From Rhodospirillales bacterium 24-66-33 (lineage in GTDB: Bacteria; Pseudomonadota; Alphaproteobacteria; Reyranellales; Reyranellaceae): DNA of 64,000 bases. This document shows positions 36,474 to 45,400 of this stretch, piece by piece. The notes beneath the pieces are model-generated. The model ran no database searches and had not been told where the DNA came from. It was given only the letters and a program-made list of their open reading frames with translations. Both the position numbers and the translations under genes were made by a program. The stretch is taken from the NCBI GenBank assembly GCA_002281855.1, contig NCHQ01000015.1, forward strand, positions 60,498-124,497, written 5' to 3'. The stretch's first letter is position 1, and each line of letters starts with the position of its first letter.

Positions 36474-36986
36474 ATGAAGTCTCCTGCCTCGCCCCCCGGC
36501 CTCTGGCGCCGGTTCACGGCCGCCTATGCCAAATTCCTGACCGGCCTGCTGGCCTTCTCCGTCGCCATCATCATCGTCCCGGTCACCCTGCAGATGATCT
36601 CGCGCTACACCGCGCTGATCCCGGCCTATATCTGGACCGAGGAGATGGCGCGCTTCCTGTTCATCTGGATGATCATGATCGGCGCCATGATCGGTGTGCG
36701 GGAATCCTCCCACTTCGAGGTCGACGTGTGGCCCGCGCTGCCGCGCCGCGCCGAGGCCGCCGTGCGCATCATCGCGCGACTCGGCATCCTGGCCTTCGCG
36801 CTGGTCTTCGTGGTCGGCGGCATCGAGTTCACGGGCTTCGCCTGGTACCGCACCTCCGAGCTGGCCGACCTGCCACTCTGGATGATCCATATCGCCTGGC
36901 CGGTCGCCGCCGTCACCTGGATCGTCTTCCTGGGCGAGCAGTTCTACGACGAAGCCCGTATCCTGTTCGGCCGGAGCACGGCATGA
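36474..36986 (+). CDS. TRAP transporter small membrane subunit (DctQ family)
   Basis: A 170-aa protein with four membrane helices. The DctQ signature IWTEEMARFLFIWMIMIGAMIGVRESSHFEVD is complete. It supports the large permease in symport. The stop overlaps the dctM-type start (ATGA at 36983-36986). Confidence 0.93.
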   Translation: MKSPASPPGLWRRFTAAYAKFLTGLLAFSVAIIIVPVTLQMISRYTALIPAYIWTEEMARFLFIWMIMIGAMIGVRESSHFEVDVWPALPRRAEAAVRIIARLGILAFALVFVVGGIEFTGFAWYRTSELADLPLWMIHIAWPVAAVTWIVFLGEQFYDEARILFGRSTA

Positions 36987-38302
36987 CCGGCGCGCTCTTC
37001 TCCGCCGGCGAGGCGGCCTCGATCCTGTTCGGCTGCTTCTTCGTGCTGCTGGTGCTGCGCGTGCCGGTGGCCTTCGCGCTCGGCCTCGCCTGCCTGCCAC
37101 TCTTCTATCTCGAACCGCGGCTCGGGACGATGATGCTCGCGCAGGAAACCTTCAACGCCTACAACTCCTTCATCCTGCTCGCCGTGCCGTTCTTCCTGCT
37201 GACGGCCAACCTGATGAGCGTCGGCGGCATCACCGACCGGCTGGTGGCGCTGTCGCGCGCCATCGTCGGCAGCTTCCCGGGCTCGCTGGCCCAGATCAAC
37301 GTCGTGCTCTCGGTCTTCTTCGCCGGCATCTCCGGCTCCTCGACCGCCGATGCCGCCAGCCAGAGCAAGATCTTCATCGATGCCCAGACCCGCGAGGGCT
37401 ACGACCTCTCCTTCTCGGTCGCCATCACCGCGGTTTCCGCCGTGCTGGCGGTGGTCATTCCGCCCTCCATCCTGATGATCGTATGGGGCGGCCTGATCTC
37501 GACCTCGATCGGCGCCCTCTATCTCGCGGGCGTCGTGCCCGGCCTGCTGATCGCCGGCGCCCAGATGGCCACGGTGCACGTCTACGCCGTGAAGCGCGGC
37601 TACCCGACCTATCCGCGCGGGACCTTCCGTCAGCTTCTCTGCTCGATCTGGGTGTCGATCCCCGCGCTGATGACGCCGGTCATCATCGTCGGCGGCATCC
37701 TGGCCGGCTGGTTCACGGCAACGGAATCGGCCTGCGTCGCGGTGCTTTATTCGGCCGTGCTGTCGATCTTCGTCTATCGCGAGATGGGGCCAAAGGAGCT
37801 CTACAAGGCGCTGGTCGACACCGGCAGGCTCGCCTCGGTGGCGCTGTTCTGCATCGGCACCGCCTCGGCCTTCGGCTGGCTGCTGGCCTATTACCGGATC
37901 CCGCAGGAGCTGCTGGCCAACGTCACGACCTGGGGCATGGGCCCGATTGGCGTCGGCTTCTTCATCGCCTTCGTGTTCCTGGTCGTGGGCTGCTTCCTCG
38001 ATGCCATTCCCGCGATCATCATCGTCGGCACGGTGCTGGAGCCGCTCGCCAAGTCGGTGGCGATGGATCCCGTCCACTTCGCCATCGTCGCCATCGTGTC
38101 GCTGGCGTTCGGCCTGGTGACCCCGCCCTACGGACTCTGCCTCATGATCTCCTGCGCCGTCGCCGGCGTGCCGCTGCGCGTCGCCCTCAAGGACACGCTG
38201 ATCATGCTGGTGCCGATGGTGGTGGTGCTGGCGGCCATGATCGTCTGGCCCGACATCGCGCTGTTCCTGCCCCGCCTCATCGCGCCGGAGCTTCTGAAGT
38301 AG
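36983..38302 (+). CDS. TRAP transporter large permease subunit (DctM family)
   Basis: A 439-aa sodium-coupled permease with about twelve helices. Family landmarks: FILLAVPFFLLTANLMS, the FFAGISGSSTADAASQSKI sodium-site loop, VVIPPSILMIVWGG and ACVAVLYSAVLS. It closes the TRAP operon. No strong terminator follows at once; the next 720 bp are non-coding. Confidence 0.94.
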   Translation: MTGALFSAGEAASILFGCFFVLLVLRVPVAFALGLACLPLFYLEPRLGTMMLAQETFNAYNSFILLAVPFFLLTANLMSVGGITDRLVALSRAIVGSFPGSLAQINVVLSVFFAGISGSSTADAASQSKIFIDAQTREGYDLSFSVAITAVSAVLAVVIPPSILMIVWGGLISTSIGALYLAGVVPGLLIAGAQMATVHVYAVKRGYPTYPRGTFRQLLCSIWVSIPALMTPVIIVGGILAGWFTATESACVAVLYSAVLSIFVYREMGPKELYKALVDTGRLASVALFCIGTASAFGWLLAYYRIPQELLANVTTWGMGPIGVGFFIAFVFLVVGCFLDAIPAIIIVGTVLEPLAKSVAMDPVHFAIVAIVSLAFGLVTPPYGLCLMISCAVAGVPLRVALKDTLIMLVPMVVVLAAMIVWPDIALFLPRLIAPELLK

Positions 38303-38531
38303 GACACCTAAAATTCCCGGCATTAGGTAGTAAACACACCTACCCGGATATCTCAGGGCGATTAGGTGCATCGGAGCACGGGCTTTGAGAAAATTGTTGT
38401 GTGGCAACCCCGCCACACTCACCGCCGCACACCAGATTTGCCACGATGCAGCAGAAGCGTTGCATGGCTATCATAAGAGGCCCTTAGCCTCATTCCGTTG
38501 CCACACGGCTCCTTGAGCCCCGAGACCTCTC

Positions 38532-38744
38532 TTAGGCAGGTATACGCAGGCGGCTATTTTGCCACTCCACCTTCAAGTCCCGGATTCCCTGCGAAAACAG
38601 CAAGCTGTCGCCGGCGCCAATGCCCTTGGGAGAAGCGGCCAGTATCCCAACAATGGCAGCGTCGAATTCCGCTTTGCTCACCCTGCCTCGAGCAAATCGA
38701 GCGCGCAGCCGGCCGGCTAATATGCGTGAACTTGTCCGCGCCAT
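38532..38744 (-). CDS. Small hypothetical protein in the non-coding stretch
   Basis: A possible 70-aa protein, basic at its start (MARTSSRILAGRLRARFARG). GRVSKAEFDAAIVGIL loosely resembles a SHOCT-type short helix, but the match is too weak to name. A GTGAGG lies about 8 nt upstream of its ATG. It may equally be a chance ORF. Confidence 0.35.
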   Translation of the reverse strand: MARTSSRILAGRLRARFARGRVSKAEFDAAIVGILAASPKGIGAGDSLLFSQGIRDLKVEWQNSRLRIPA

Positions 38745-38853
38745 GGCAATTACCTCACGTCGCTAACTCTCGTTTGGGGATCGCGGGTGGAGATGTAACC
38801 GCGCCAAAGCCAAGAGGTTGCGCCCTGCGGAGACATGCCCCCGCGAAGGCGCC

Positions 38854-38875
38854 CGCACCCCAGGTGCGTTTTTTT
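38854..38875 (+). terminator. Rho-independent terminator without an obvious gene
   Basis: CGCACC-CCA-GGTGCG followed by seven T, plus strand only. It lies 550 bp past the TRAP permease, so it may end an unannotated RNA or the TRAP transcript. Confidence 0.7.
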
Positions 38876-38903
38876 CCACCTAATACCGAAAGGTCCCGTC
38901 GTC

Positions 38904-38929
38904 TCAGGGCGGGGGTTACCCTGCCCTGA
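38904..38929. repeat. Isolated 11-bp-stem hairpin
   Basis: TCAGGGCGGGG at 38904-38914 folds onto CCCTGCCCTGA (38919-38929, one G-T pair) with a GTTA loop. No T run follows. Function unknown. Confidence 0.5.
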
Positions 38930-39026
38930 TCGAAGCACCGCAGGTGCGGAGCCGGCTCCGAGGCATTCGAGGGGCGCTACGGTCGAGACGAGGGTGACTT
39001 GTCTAGAACCATAAGTCGGTGCGCCC

Positions 39027-40550
39027 TCACGGCATGTTGCGCACGCGGTCCCAGGCGGCGGTGAAGTTCGGCGCCTTGTCCGGACGGCAGGGCAGCGCAC
39101 GCTTGGGCTTCGGATCTTCGATGAAGGCGTCGCGCAGCCGGGCGGCGCAGGCATCCTGCACGACGACGCCATGGCCCTGGGCCCGGAACACGAGGTTGCG
39201 CGAGGCGGACAAGGTCTTCGCGGCCTCGCGCGCCCAGGCGGGCGGCGTCAGCCAGTCGTAGCCGCCGCTCAGCAGCAGGGTCGGCACCTCCGACTTCACC
39301 GCCTGGCGTTCCGCGGCGGGCGCGGGCGCGACCCTCCAGACCGGACAGAAGGTCGGCGACTTGCTCGACCGGGCGTTCAGCCCGTAGACCCCGTTGCTCT
39401 CGATCGCCTTGCGCCGCGCCGTGCGGTCGACCATGGGCCAGGTCTCGCGGCATTCGATACTGTTGTAGAGACCGTCGAACTGCTGGGCGTTCTGCTCGAG
39501 CAGGCCGCCATCATTGGTCTCGAGATCCTCGGCGTAGAGCTTGAGCAGGCGCAGGTCGCCGCGCTGCGCCGCCGCCACCGTCTCGGGGATGGCAGCGACC
39601 TCGCCCTCGCGCATCATGTTCAGCAGCACCATCAGCAGCTGGGTGCCATCGAGGCGCGTGGGATGCGGGCCGTCTTCCAGGGTGAGCGCGAGTTCGAGCG
39701 GCGTGCGCTCCGCCGCGTCGATCAGGCCCTCGATGGCGGCGCGCAGGGTGGGATGGCGTTCGCGGCACAAGGCATCGGCGGCGCAGTCGGCATAGAGCTG
39801 TTCGAAGGCGCGGCGGACGATCGCCGGCTCGTTCTGCTCGCCGTTGACCTGGGGCGGATAGACGCCGTCGAGAACCGCCGCGCGCACCAGGTCGGGATGC
39901 CGCCGCATCACCTCGAGCGCCCATCTGGTGCCGTAGGACACGCCGTAGATGTTGATCTTGCTCTGGCCCAGCGCCGCCGCGAGGTCGGCCACGTCGTCGG
40001 CCAGGGCCGGCGTCGTGTACATGCCGAGGTCGATCTTGCGGCGGTCCAGCCCGGTCCGGCAGCGCGAAAGAATCTCGCGCTCCTGCTGCTCGGTCACGGC
40101 GCGGCGGCGCGCCTTCGCCGGATCCGAGGTGCGCGTATCGAAGCAATCGAGGTTGGGCGTCGACCCGCCGGCGCCGCGCTGGCTCAGGATCACGACGTCG
40201 CGCCGGCGGCGGATGGCGGCCGTCTCGTTCCACCAGTCGCCTTCGCTCAGCGCATCCGCCCCGGGCGTCGAGGCGACCAGCGGGGAATCGCCGGGGCCGC
40301 CGGAGAGGTAGATCATCGGCTCGAGGCCGGCGATCCGCTTGGCCTTGAGGATCGCCACCTTGAGCTTGATCTCGCGGCCCTGCGGCTGCTCGCGATTCTC
40401 CAGCACCGTCAGCACGAAGCATTCGACCCGGTCGCCGCGCGGCGGCTTGAAGGTGCAGCGCTCGCGGTCCAGTCGCGGCGCCGCCCCGGCGCTTCCTGCC
40501 AAAATGATCAGGAATGCTGCCAACCCGCCCAGGAACCGCAGTCGCACCAT
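39027..40550 (-). CDS. Secreted alpha/beta hydrolase (S33, TAP-like C-terminal domain)
   Basis: A 507-aa exported hydrolase. After a signal peptide (LGGLAAFLIILAGSAGAA) comes the alpha/beta core with the oxyanion stretch YLSGGPGDSP, the nucleophile elbow GVSYGTRW (Ser), and a C-terminal TAP-like domain holding TLLLSGGYDWLTPPAWA (Asp) and AQGHGVVVQDAC (His). This is the proline iminopeptidase/tripeptidyl peptidase-like group. Start is uncertain: ATGs at 40550, 40568 and 40586 are in frame and none has a strong ribosome site; 40550 gives the cleanest signal peptide. Divergent from the MFS gene. Confidence 0.86.
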   Translation of the reverse strand: MVRLRFLGGLAAFLIILAGSAGAAPRLDRERCTFKPPRGDRVECFVLTVLENREQPQGREIKLKVAILKAKRIAGLEPMIYLSGGPGDSPLVASTPGADALSEGDWWNETAAIRRRRDVVILSQRGAGGSTPNLDCFDTRTSDPAKARRRAVTEQQEREILSRCRTGLDRRKIDLGMYTTPALADDVADLAAALGQSKINIYGVSYGTRWALEVMRRHPDLVRAAVLDGVYPPQVNGEQNEPAIVRRAFEQLYADCAADALCRERHPTLRAAIEGLIDAAERTPLELALTLEDGPHPTRLDGTQLLMVLLNMMREGEVAAIPETVAAAQRGDLRLLKLYAEDLETNDGGLLEQNAQQFDGLYNSIECRETWPMVDRTARRKAIESNGVYGLNARSSKSPTFCPVWRVAPAPAAERQAVKSEVPTLLLSGGYDWLTPPAWAREAAKTLSASRNLVFRAQGHGVVVQDACAARLRDAFIEDPKPKRALPCRPDKAPNFTAAWDRVRNMP

Positions 40551-40656
40551 GGATATGTTCTGCCACATCGAAGCTTGTGACGGCATGAAGTAATTCTATG
40601 GAAACCATAAGGCAGGACACCTTGCCAGTCGTTGCATGCCGCCTCAGGTTGCGGCC

Positions 40657-41910
40657 ATGACCCAACGCTCCTATTGGACCGCCGTCTGGTGCGGCTTCCT
40701 CGTCCTCACCATCGGCCTCGGCGTCCGCCAGAGCTTCGGCATCTTCCTCAAGCCGATCTCCGCCGAACTCCATGTCGGCCGCGAACTCTTCTCCTTCGGC
40801 ACCGCGCTGTCGATGCTGCTGATGGGCGCCATCGCGCCCTTCTCGGGCCGCCTGGCCGACCGGTTCGGCTCCGCACCGACCATCGCCGGCGGCGGCGCGA
40901 TCTACGTCCTGGGCATGATCGTCACCGCCACCATGCACGACGGCTTCATGCTGATCCTGGGCAACGTGCTGGTCGGCATCGGCCTGTCGGCGGCGACCTT
41001 CGGGCCGGTCCTGGGCGTCATCCTGCGCGTGGCGCCGCCCGCCAAGCAGGCGCTGGCGGTGGGCATCTGTTCGGCCGGCGGTTCGTTCGGCCAGTTCTTC
41101 ATCGTGCCGCTGGCCGCGGTGCTGCAGAACTATTTCGGCGACTGGCGGCCCACCATGTGGGCGCTGACCATCCTCGCCTTGATCATGATCGTGCTGCCGC
41201 TCGGCCTCAACGACCGCAAGGAGATCGCGGCCTCCAAGCGCGGCAGCGGCGGCAACCAGACCACCGGCGCGGCGCTTTCCGAAGCCTTCGCGCAGCGCAG
41301 CTTCGTGCTGCTGGTGGTCGGCTACTTCGTCTGCGGCTTCCATGTCGCCTTCGTCGGCGGCCATCTGCCGGCCTACATCTCCGACAAGGGGATCGGCCTG
41401 TCGCTGTTCGGCATCGACCTGTCGCCGGCCGAACTCGGTGGCTGGGCGATCGGCATGGTCGGCCTGTTCAACATCGCCGGCGCCATCCTGTGGAGCTCGA
41501 TGGGCAACAAGTTCAAGCGCAAGAACCTGCTATCGACGCTCTACCTGCTGCGTTCGCTGGTCTTCCTGGGCTTCGTGATCGCGCCACTGTCGGCCGCCTC
41601 GGTGCTGATCTTTGCGGCAGCACTCGGCTTCCTGTGGCTGGGCACGGTGCCGCTCACCACCTCGCTGGTCGGCTACATCTTCGGGCCGGTGCACGTCACC
41701 ATGCTCAACGGCATCGTCTTCTTCGGCCACCAGGTCGGCAGTTTCTTCGGCGGCTGGGGCGGAGGGCGGCTGTTCGACCTGCAGGGCAACTACGACATGA
41801 TGTGGTGGATCTCGATCGCGCTCGGTCTCGTCTCTGCGGCGCTGCACTACCCGATCGTCGAGGAGCGGCTGATCCGTCCGGCGGCGTTCCCGCAGCCGCA
41901 GCCGGCATGA
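40657..41910 (+). CDS. MFS transporter, 12-helix (OFA/monocarboxylate-like)
   Basis: A 417-aa membrane permease. The N-terminus IGLGVRQSFGIFLKPISAELHVGRELFSFG is characteristic of a monocarboxylate-like MFS branch, with motif A GRLADRFGSAPTI after helix 2 and a central loop rich in Gly and Lys. I start at the ATG at 40657; 40636 is in frame seven codons earlier. Its stop overlaps a 45-codon ORF (ATGA). Substrate unknown. Confidence 0.89.
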   Translation: MTQRSYWTAVWCGFLVLTIGLGVRQSFGIFLKPISAELHVGRELFSFGTALSMLLMGAIAPFSGRLADRFGSAPTIAGGGAIYVLGMIVTATMHDGFMLILGNVLVGIGLSAATFGPVLGVILRVAPPAKQALAVGICSAGGSFGQFFIVPLAAVLQNYFGDWRPTMWALTILALIMIVLPLGLNDRKEIAASKRGSGGNQTTGAALSEAFAQRSFVLLVVGYFVCGFHVAFVGGHLPAYISDKGIGLSLFGIDLSPAELGGWAIGMVGLFNIAGAILWSSMGNKFKRKNLLSTLYLLRSLVFLGFVIAPLSAASVLIFAAALGFLWLGTVPLTTSLVGYIFGPVHVTMLNGIVFFGHQVGSFFGGWGGGRLFDLQGNYDMMWWISIALGLVSAALHYPIVEERLIRPAAFPQPQPA

Positions 41911-42044
41911 CGGCCGGCTGGCGTCCCGTGCTGCTGTGGGGGCTGGCCAGCCTGGTCGCGGCCGCGACGGTCGTGTCTTTCGTCCTGTGGGGCCTGAACG
42001 GCCCCGCATATCTCGTCGACCTGATCGCGGCTTATTGCCTGTAG
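41907..42044 (+). CDS. 45-aa single-helix membrane micro-protein coupled to the MFS gene
   Basis: MTAGWRPVLLWGLASLVAA, then a hydrophobic segment and a conserved tail GPAYLVDLIAAYCL. It begins within the MFS stop (ATGA at 41907-41910). One or two short membrane helices are predicted. It could be a transporter accessory peptide. A diverged second copy of its last 28 residues lies 299 bp downstream with changes mostly at synonymous sites, which argues that the reading frame is real. Confidence 0.7.
   Translation: MTAGWRPVLLWGLASLVAAATVVSFVLWGLNGPAYLVDLIAAYCL
41958..42040 (+). repeat. 83-bp direct repeat, copy 1
   Basis: This segment encodes the last 28 residues of the micro-protein. It matches 42257-42339 at 74 of 83 positions by my count, without gaps. 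Confidence 0.85.
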
Positions 42045-42047
42045 TCT

Positions 42048-42073
42048 TTCCTCCCCACCGGAATGGGGAGGAA
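42048..42073. repeat. Intergenic palindrome, CCTCCCC family copy 2
   Basis: TTCCTCCCC (42048-42056) and GGGGAGGAA (42065-42073), 8-nt loop, four bases after the micro-protein stop. Confidence 0.75.
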
Positions 42074-42170
42074 TTCCTTGAGCAGGCCGCGCCCGCGCCT
42101 CCGGCATGCCCCCGCGCAAATACCAAGGGATCTGACCCCGGATTCAGGGGTGCGGCATTCGCTTCGATTG

Positions 42171-42197
42171 TTTCGTTTATTTCGTTTGTTTCGTTTA
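42171..42197 (+). repeat. Three 9-bp tandem units
   Basis: TTTCGTTTA, TTTCGTTTG, TTTCGTTTA back to back, preceded by a degenerate fourth unit. A low-complexity run inside the interval between the two micro-protein copies. Confidence 0.8.
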
Positions 42198-42343
42198 TGC
42201 GACCTGACGACGTCACCGGGACGCAGGGTCGGAGCGAGCACGCGATCGAGGGAGAGGCGGCCGCGACGGTCGTGTCTTTCGTTGTGTGGGGGCTGAACGG
42301 TCCTGCATATCTCGTGCACCTCATCGCGGCCTATTGCCTTTGA
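42197..42343 (+). CDS. Second, diverged copy of the micro-protein (possible gene or remnant)
   Basis: An open frame of 48 codons whose last 28 residues read AAATVVSFVVWGLNGPAYLV, then HLIAAYCL, against VLWG and VDLI in copy 1. Of nine base changes, seven are silent, the pattern expected if the protein was kept. The 5' part is unrelated to copy 1 and has no ribosome site at the ATG at 42197, so the true start is unclear and it may be a recent remnant. Confidence 0.4.
   Translation: MRPDDVTGTQGRSEHAIEGEAAATVVSFVVWGLNGPAYLVHLIAAYCL
42257..42339 (+). repeat. 83-bp direct repeat, copy 2
   Basis: Partner of 41958-42040; see that entry. Confidence 0.85.
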
Positions 42344-42411
42344 CGAGGAGCAGCTAACCTCACACCGTGCGCAGCGCTCGACGCTGTGCCGCGGGCGGGG
42401 GAGCGCGTCGA

Positions 42412-45400
42412 ATGCCGACAGTACGACTGGACCAGGACGTGTTTGCCGCGGGCGGCATGGTCGCCACCGATTGGGCGCAGGCCGGCGGCAGTGCCCAGGT
42501 CACCATCGCCGCCGGCGCGCAGATCAATCGCGGCATCAATTTCGATCTCGGCATCTCCGCCCTCGCCAACGTCGATGCCGGCGTGGGCCGGTTCCTGAGC
42601 GCCGAACTCTCGGGTCAGGCCAGCGCCACGGCCTCGGTGGCGGCACAGATCCAGGTGCCGATGAACCTGTTCGGCGAGATCGGCTTCGCCGTCCGCCTGC
42701 AGGCCATCGCCGAGCTGGCGGCGGCGGTCCAGGTCAGCCTCGGCCTGAAGGTCGGCGACTTCCTCGAGCTGGCCGGTACCGATTCCAACATGCGCGGCCT
42801 GCCAGTCGAGCTGCTGCGGGTGTTCCTGTCGGAGATCGACATCAAGGCCGGCCTCTATGCCAAGGCGGCCTTGACCGCGCAGGCCTACGCCCAGCTCGTC
42901 GTCACGGGCACGGCGATCGCCCAGCCCTCGCGCAACATCAAACCCGGCTTCAACATCGTGGCCGGCATGGGCGTCGGCCTGAAGGCCGGCGCCGGCTTCC
43001 GCGTCTTCGCCGCGATGGAGTTCGCCGACTTCAGCCGCTTCGTGGCGCGCTCGGTCGACGTGCTGGTGGACGGCGCCTGCCGTGAAGCGGCCGCCGGTCT
43101 TCCCGCCGGGGACGCGACCTCGCGGGCGCTTCTGCAGGCGGCGCGGCCGGCCTTCAAGATGGCCCTGCGCACCGCCTACGAGCTGGGCGAGTTCATCGCC
43201 GTCACTGCGCCGCAAGCCAATGCGGCCGGCGCGGAACAGGTCGCGCTGCGCTGCGCCCAGGTCGCCCTGGAGGAGGGCCAGCGTTTCCTGCTCGAAGGCC
43301 TGACCGATGCCGCGCTGCAGGCGCTGCGGACCGCCATGCAGGACTGGATGGCGCCGCCGCTCAACGCCCGCTGGCGCGCGGCCCGCGCGGTGCGGCGTGC
43401 CCTGTCGGATCATCTCGACGGCTTTCCAGCCGAGCCCTTCGATGGCGCGCCCGCGACGGAAGCCTATTGGAACACGCTGGTCACCCGCATCGTCGATCTC
43501 GCGACGGCGATGGCCGGCGGCACCCTCGACCCGCCGACGCAGCGCTTCGTCGCCGTGCTGTGGTCGGCCGCCCAACTGGCCCTCGTCGCCGCCCGGCGCG
43601 TGACCCGGGCCGATGCTTCGCTCCGCATCATCGGCCTGCCGCCGCGCCAGGTCCATGCGCCGTTCCAGGGCAGCCTCTCCGTCCAGCCGCCCCAGATCGT
43701 CCGCGATCACATTCGGGCGTCGCTCGCCGCCGCGCCGACGGGCGCGCTGCAGCTCGGCCATCTGGTCGAGTTCCTCACGGCCGATGCGGCGCTCGATTTC
43801 CTGCGCCAGCAGAACCCGGGGGTGGATCGCTTCCTGGGCGCCATGACCGGCCCGCTGGGCACCCTGGCCAACGACGTCGCCCGCACGTTCCTGCGCAACA
43901 TCGGCAGCGCCGTCGTGGCCGGCGGACGGCCCGACGCGCAGGCCACGCTGGAAGCCATCGCCGCATCGCTGCGCCGCTTCGTCGGCACGCAGATCCACGA
44001 AGAACTGGCCCCGGTGCTGCGCGCAAATCTCCTGTCGCGGCCCGACGTGAAGACCTATTTCGACGAGGTCTTCCTGCCGACCACGGACTTCACGCTCGAC
44101 ACGGTGTTCGGCGCCGCTCTCGACTGGAGCCGGCGCGGCGCGGACCGGGAGCGCCTCAAGGAAGCGCTCTCGGGAATCCTGATGAAGCTGGTCGGCCGCA
44201 GCCTGGTGGCGACCGCCGACATCATGATCACCGAAGCGCAGCGCCAGATGCAGGGCATCCTCAACGGCCTCGCCGACAATGTGGAAGCGCCCAACGGCAT
44301 CGTCCGCCAGCTCTCGCGCGCGGCGAACCTGCCGGTGCCCGTGAGCGAGATCGCCGAACTCACCGCCGACGCCCTGCGCATCGGCGGCGAGGTGCTGGGG
44401 CCGCTGAGCGATAGCCAGCGCGCGAAGATCCGCACGCTCATGTATCGGGTCATCGATCCGGTGCCGGTCGATGCCGGCACGTCCTTCATGCGCCAGCTGG
44501 CCGACAGCGCCTTCCTGCCCAATGCCGAGGCGATGATGGAACTGGCCACAGAGCTGGGTTCGGTCGGCGGCGAGCGTTTCCTGCAGTTCGTCATCAAGCT
44601 GGTCGAGTTGATCGGCCGAAAGATCCTCGACGAGCTTTCGGCCGTCATCGACGCGGCGGGGGCGCAGATCCAGCAATGGTACGAAGACACGCGGCAGGCA
44701 CTGGAGGAATTGCAGCAGCAGATCGGCCGGCTGGCGGCGGAGATCGAACGCCTGGCCAACCAGGTCGCGCGCGACTTCGACCGGGCGGTCGACGATCTCC
44801 TGGGCGCGCTGGCGCCGCTCGCCACGCCGTCGGGCCGCCGCACCTTCAGGGCCCGCCTCGCCGACCAGGTGATCGACGACGCCTTCGCCATCCTCGACGA
44901 CAACTACGTCTATCGCACGCTGGCACCGGCCTCCGTGCGGGGGGCGATCCGGGCGGCCGCGCGCAGCGCCGTCGAGAGCGCACTCGACAACGACGTCCTC
45001 GATGGCGTGCTCGACATCGTGGGCGAGGTCGCCGAGGAGATCGATTCGCTGATCGACGATGTCCGCGACCTCGATCCCAGGCGCGATCTCGCCGAGCAGA
45101 TCGGCAACCTGCTGCTGAACCGGCTGACCGACGCGATATATGACAATCTCGGCCGCGATCCTCACATCAACGTGGGATTCGACGTCACCGTACTCGGCAC
45201 GCGCCACCGTCTCTTGCTGGGCCGGATCGACGTGCCGATCGATGCGGTGGTCGACGGGCTGCGGGCGGCCATCCGCCAGTTCGACGCCTTCGAGGATGCG
45301 GTCCGGGATGCCGCGGGTGCCCTCGCCTCCGCCTTCGCCGGCGAAGCGCGCCTGCAGACGGCCGAGACAGAGCGCACGAACAAGGCGGCCGCCCAGGCAC

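Larger units (their letters stand above)
38303..39026. other. Hairpin-rich non-coding stretch
   Basis: About 720 bp with little coding potential apart from one small minus-strand ORF. Words ACCTA and TAGGT recur (near 38306, 38323, 38338, 38362, 38878), and arms pair at several places: GTGTGGC/GCCACAC (38399-38405, 38412-38418), GTGTGGCAAC (38399-38408) with GTTGCCACAC (38497-38506), GAGGC/GCCTC near 38480. A terminator sits at 38854-38875 and a long hairpin at 38904-38929. I tested it by eye for tRNA, tmRNA and SRP RNA features and saw none. Confidence 0.5.

Noticed and set aside
33553..36477. A 974-codon plus-strand open frame across the SulP and TRAP genes
   Set aside because: It is antisense to the SulP gene and out of frame with the binding protein; composition is that of a high-GC shadow (Arg/Gly/His-rich).
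38303..39026. tRNA, tmRNA, RNase P RNA or SRP RNA in the gap
   Set aside because: No cloverleaf T-loop, no tag-peptide reading frame and no conserved core bases could be seen; kept only as an unexplained structured region.
42171..42197. The 9-bp tandem units as a CRISPR or integron signal
   Set aside because: Units are contiguous without spacers, only three copies, and no cas or integrase gene is near.
42331..45207. A 958-codon minus-strand open frame opposite the giant gene
   Set aside because: Arg/Asp/His/Gln-rich shadow. The plus strand has the ribosome site, coupling to the next gene and a credible protein composition.
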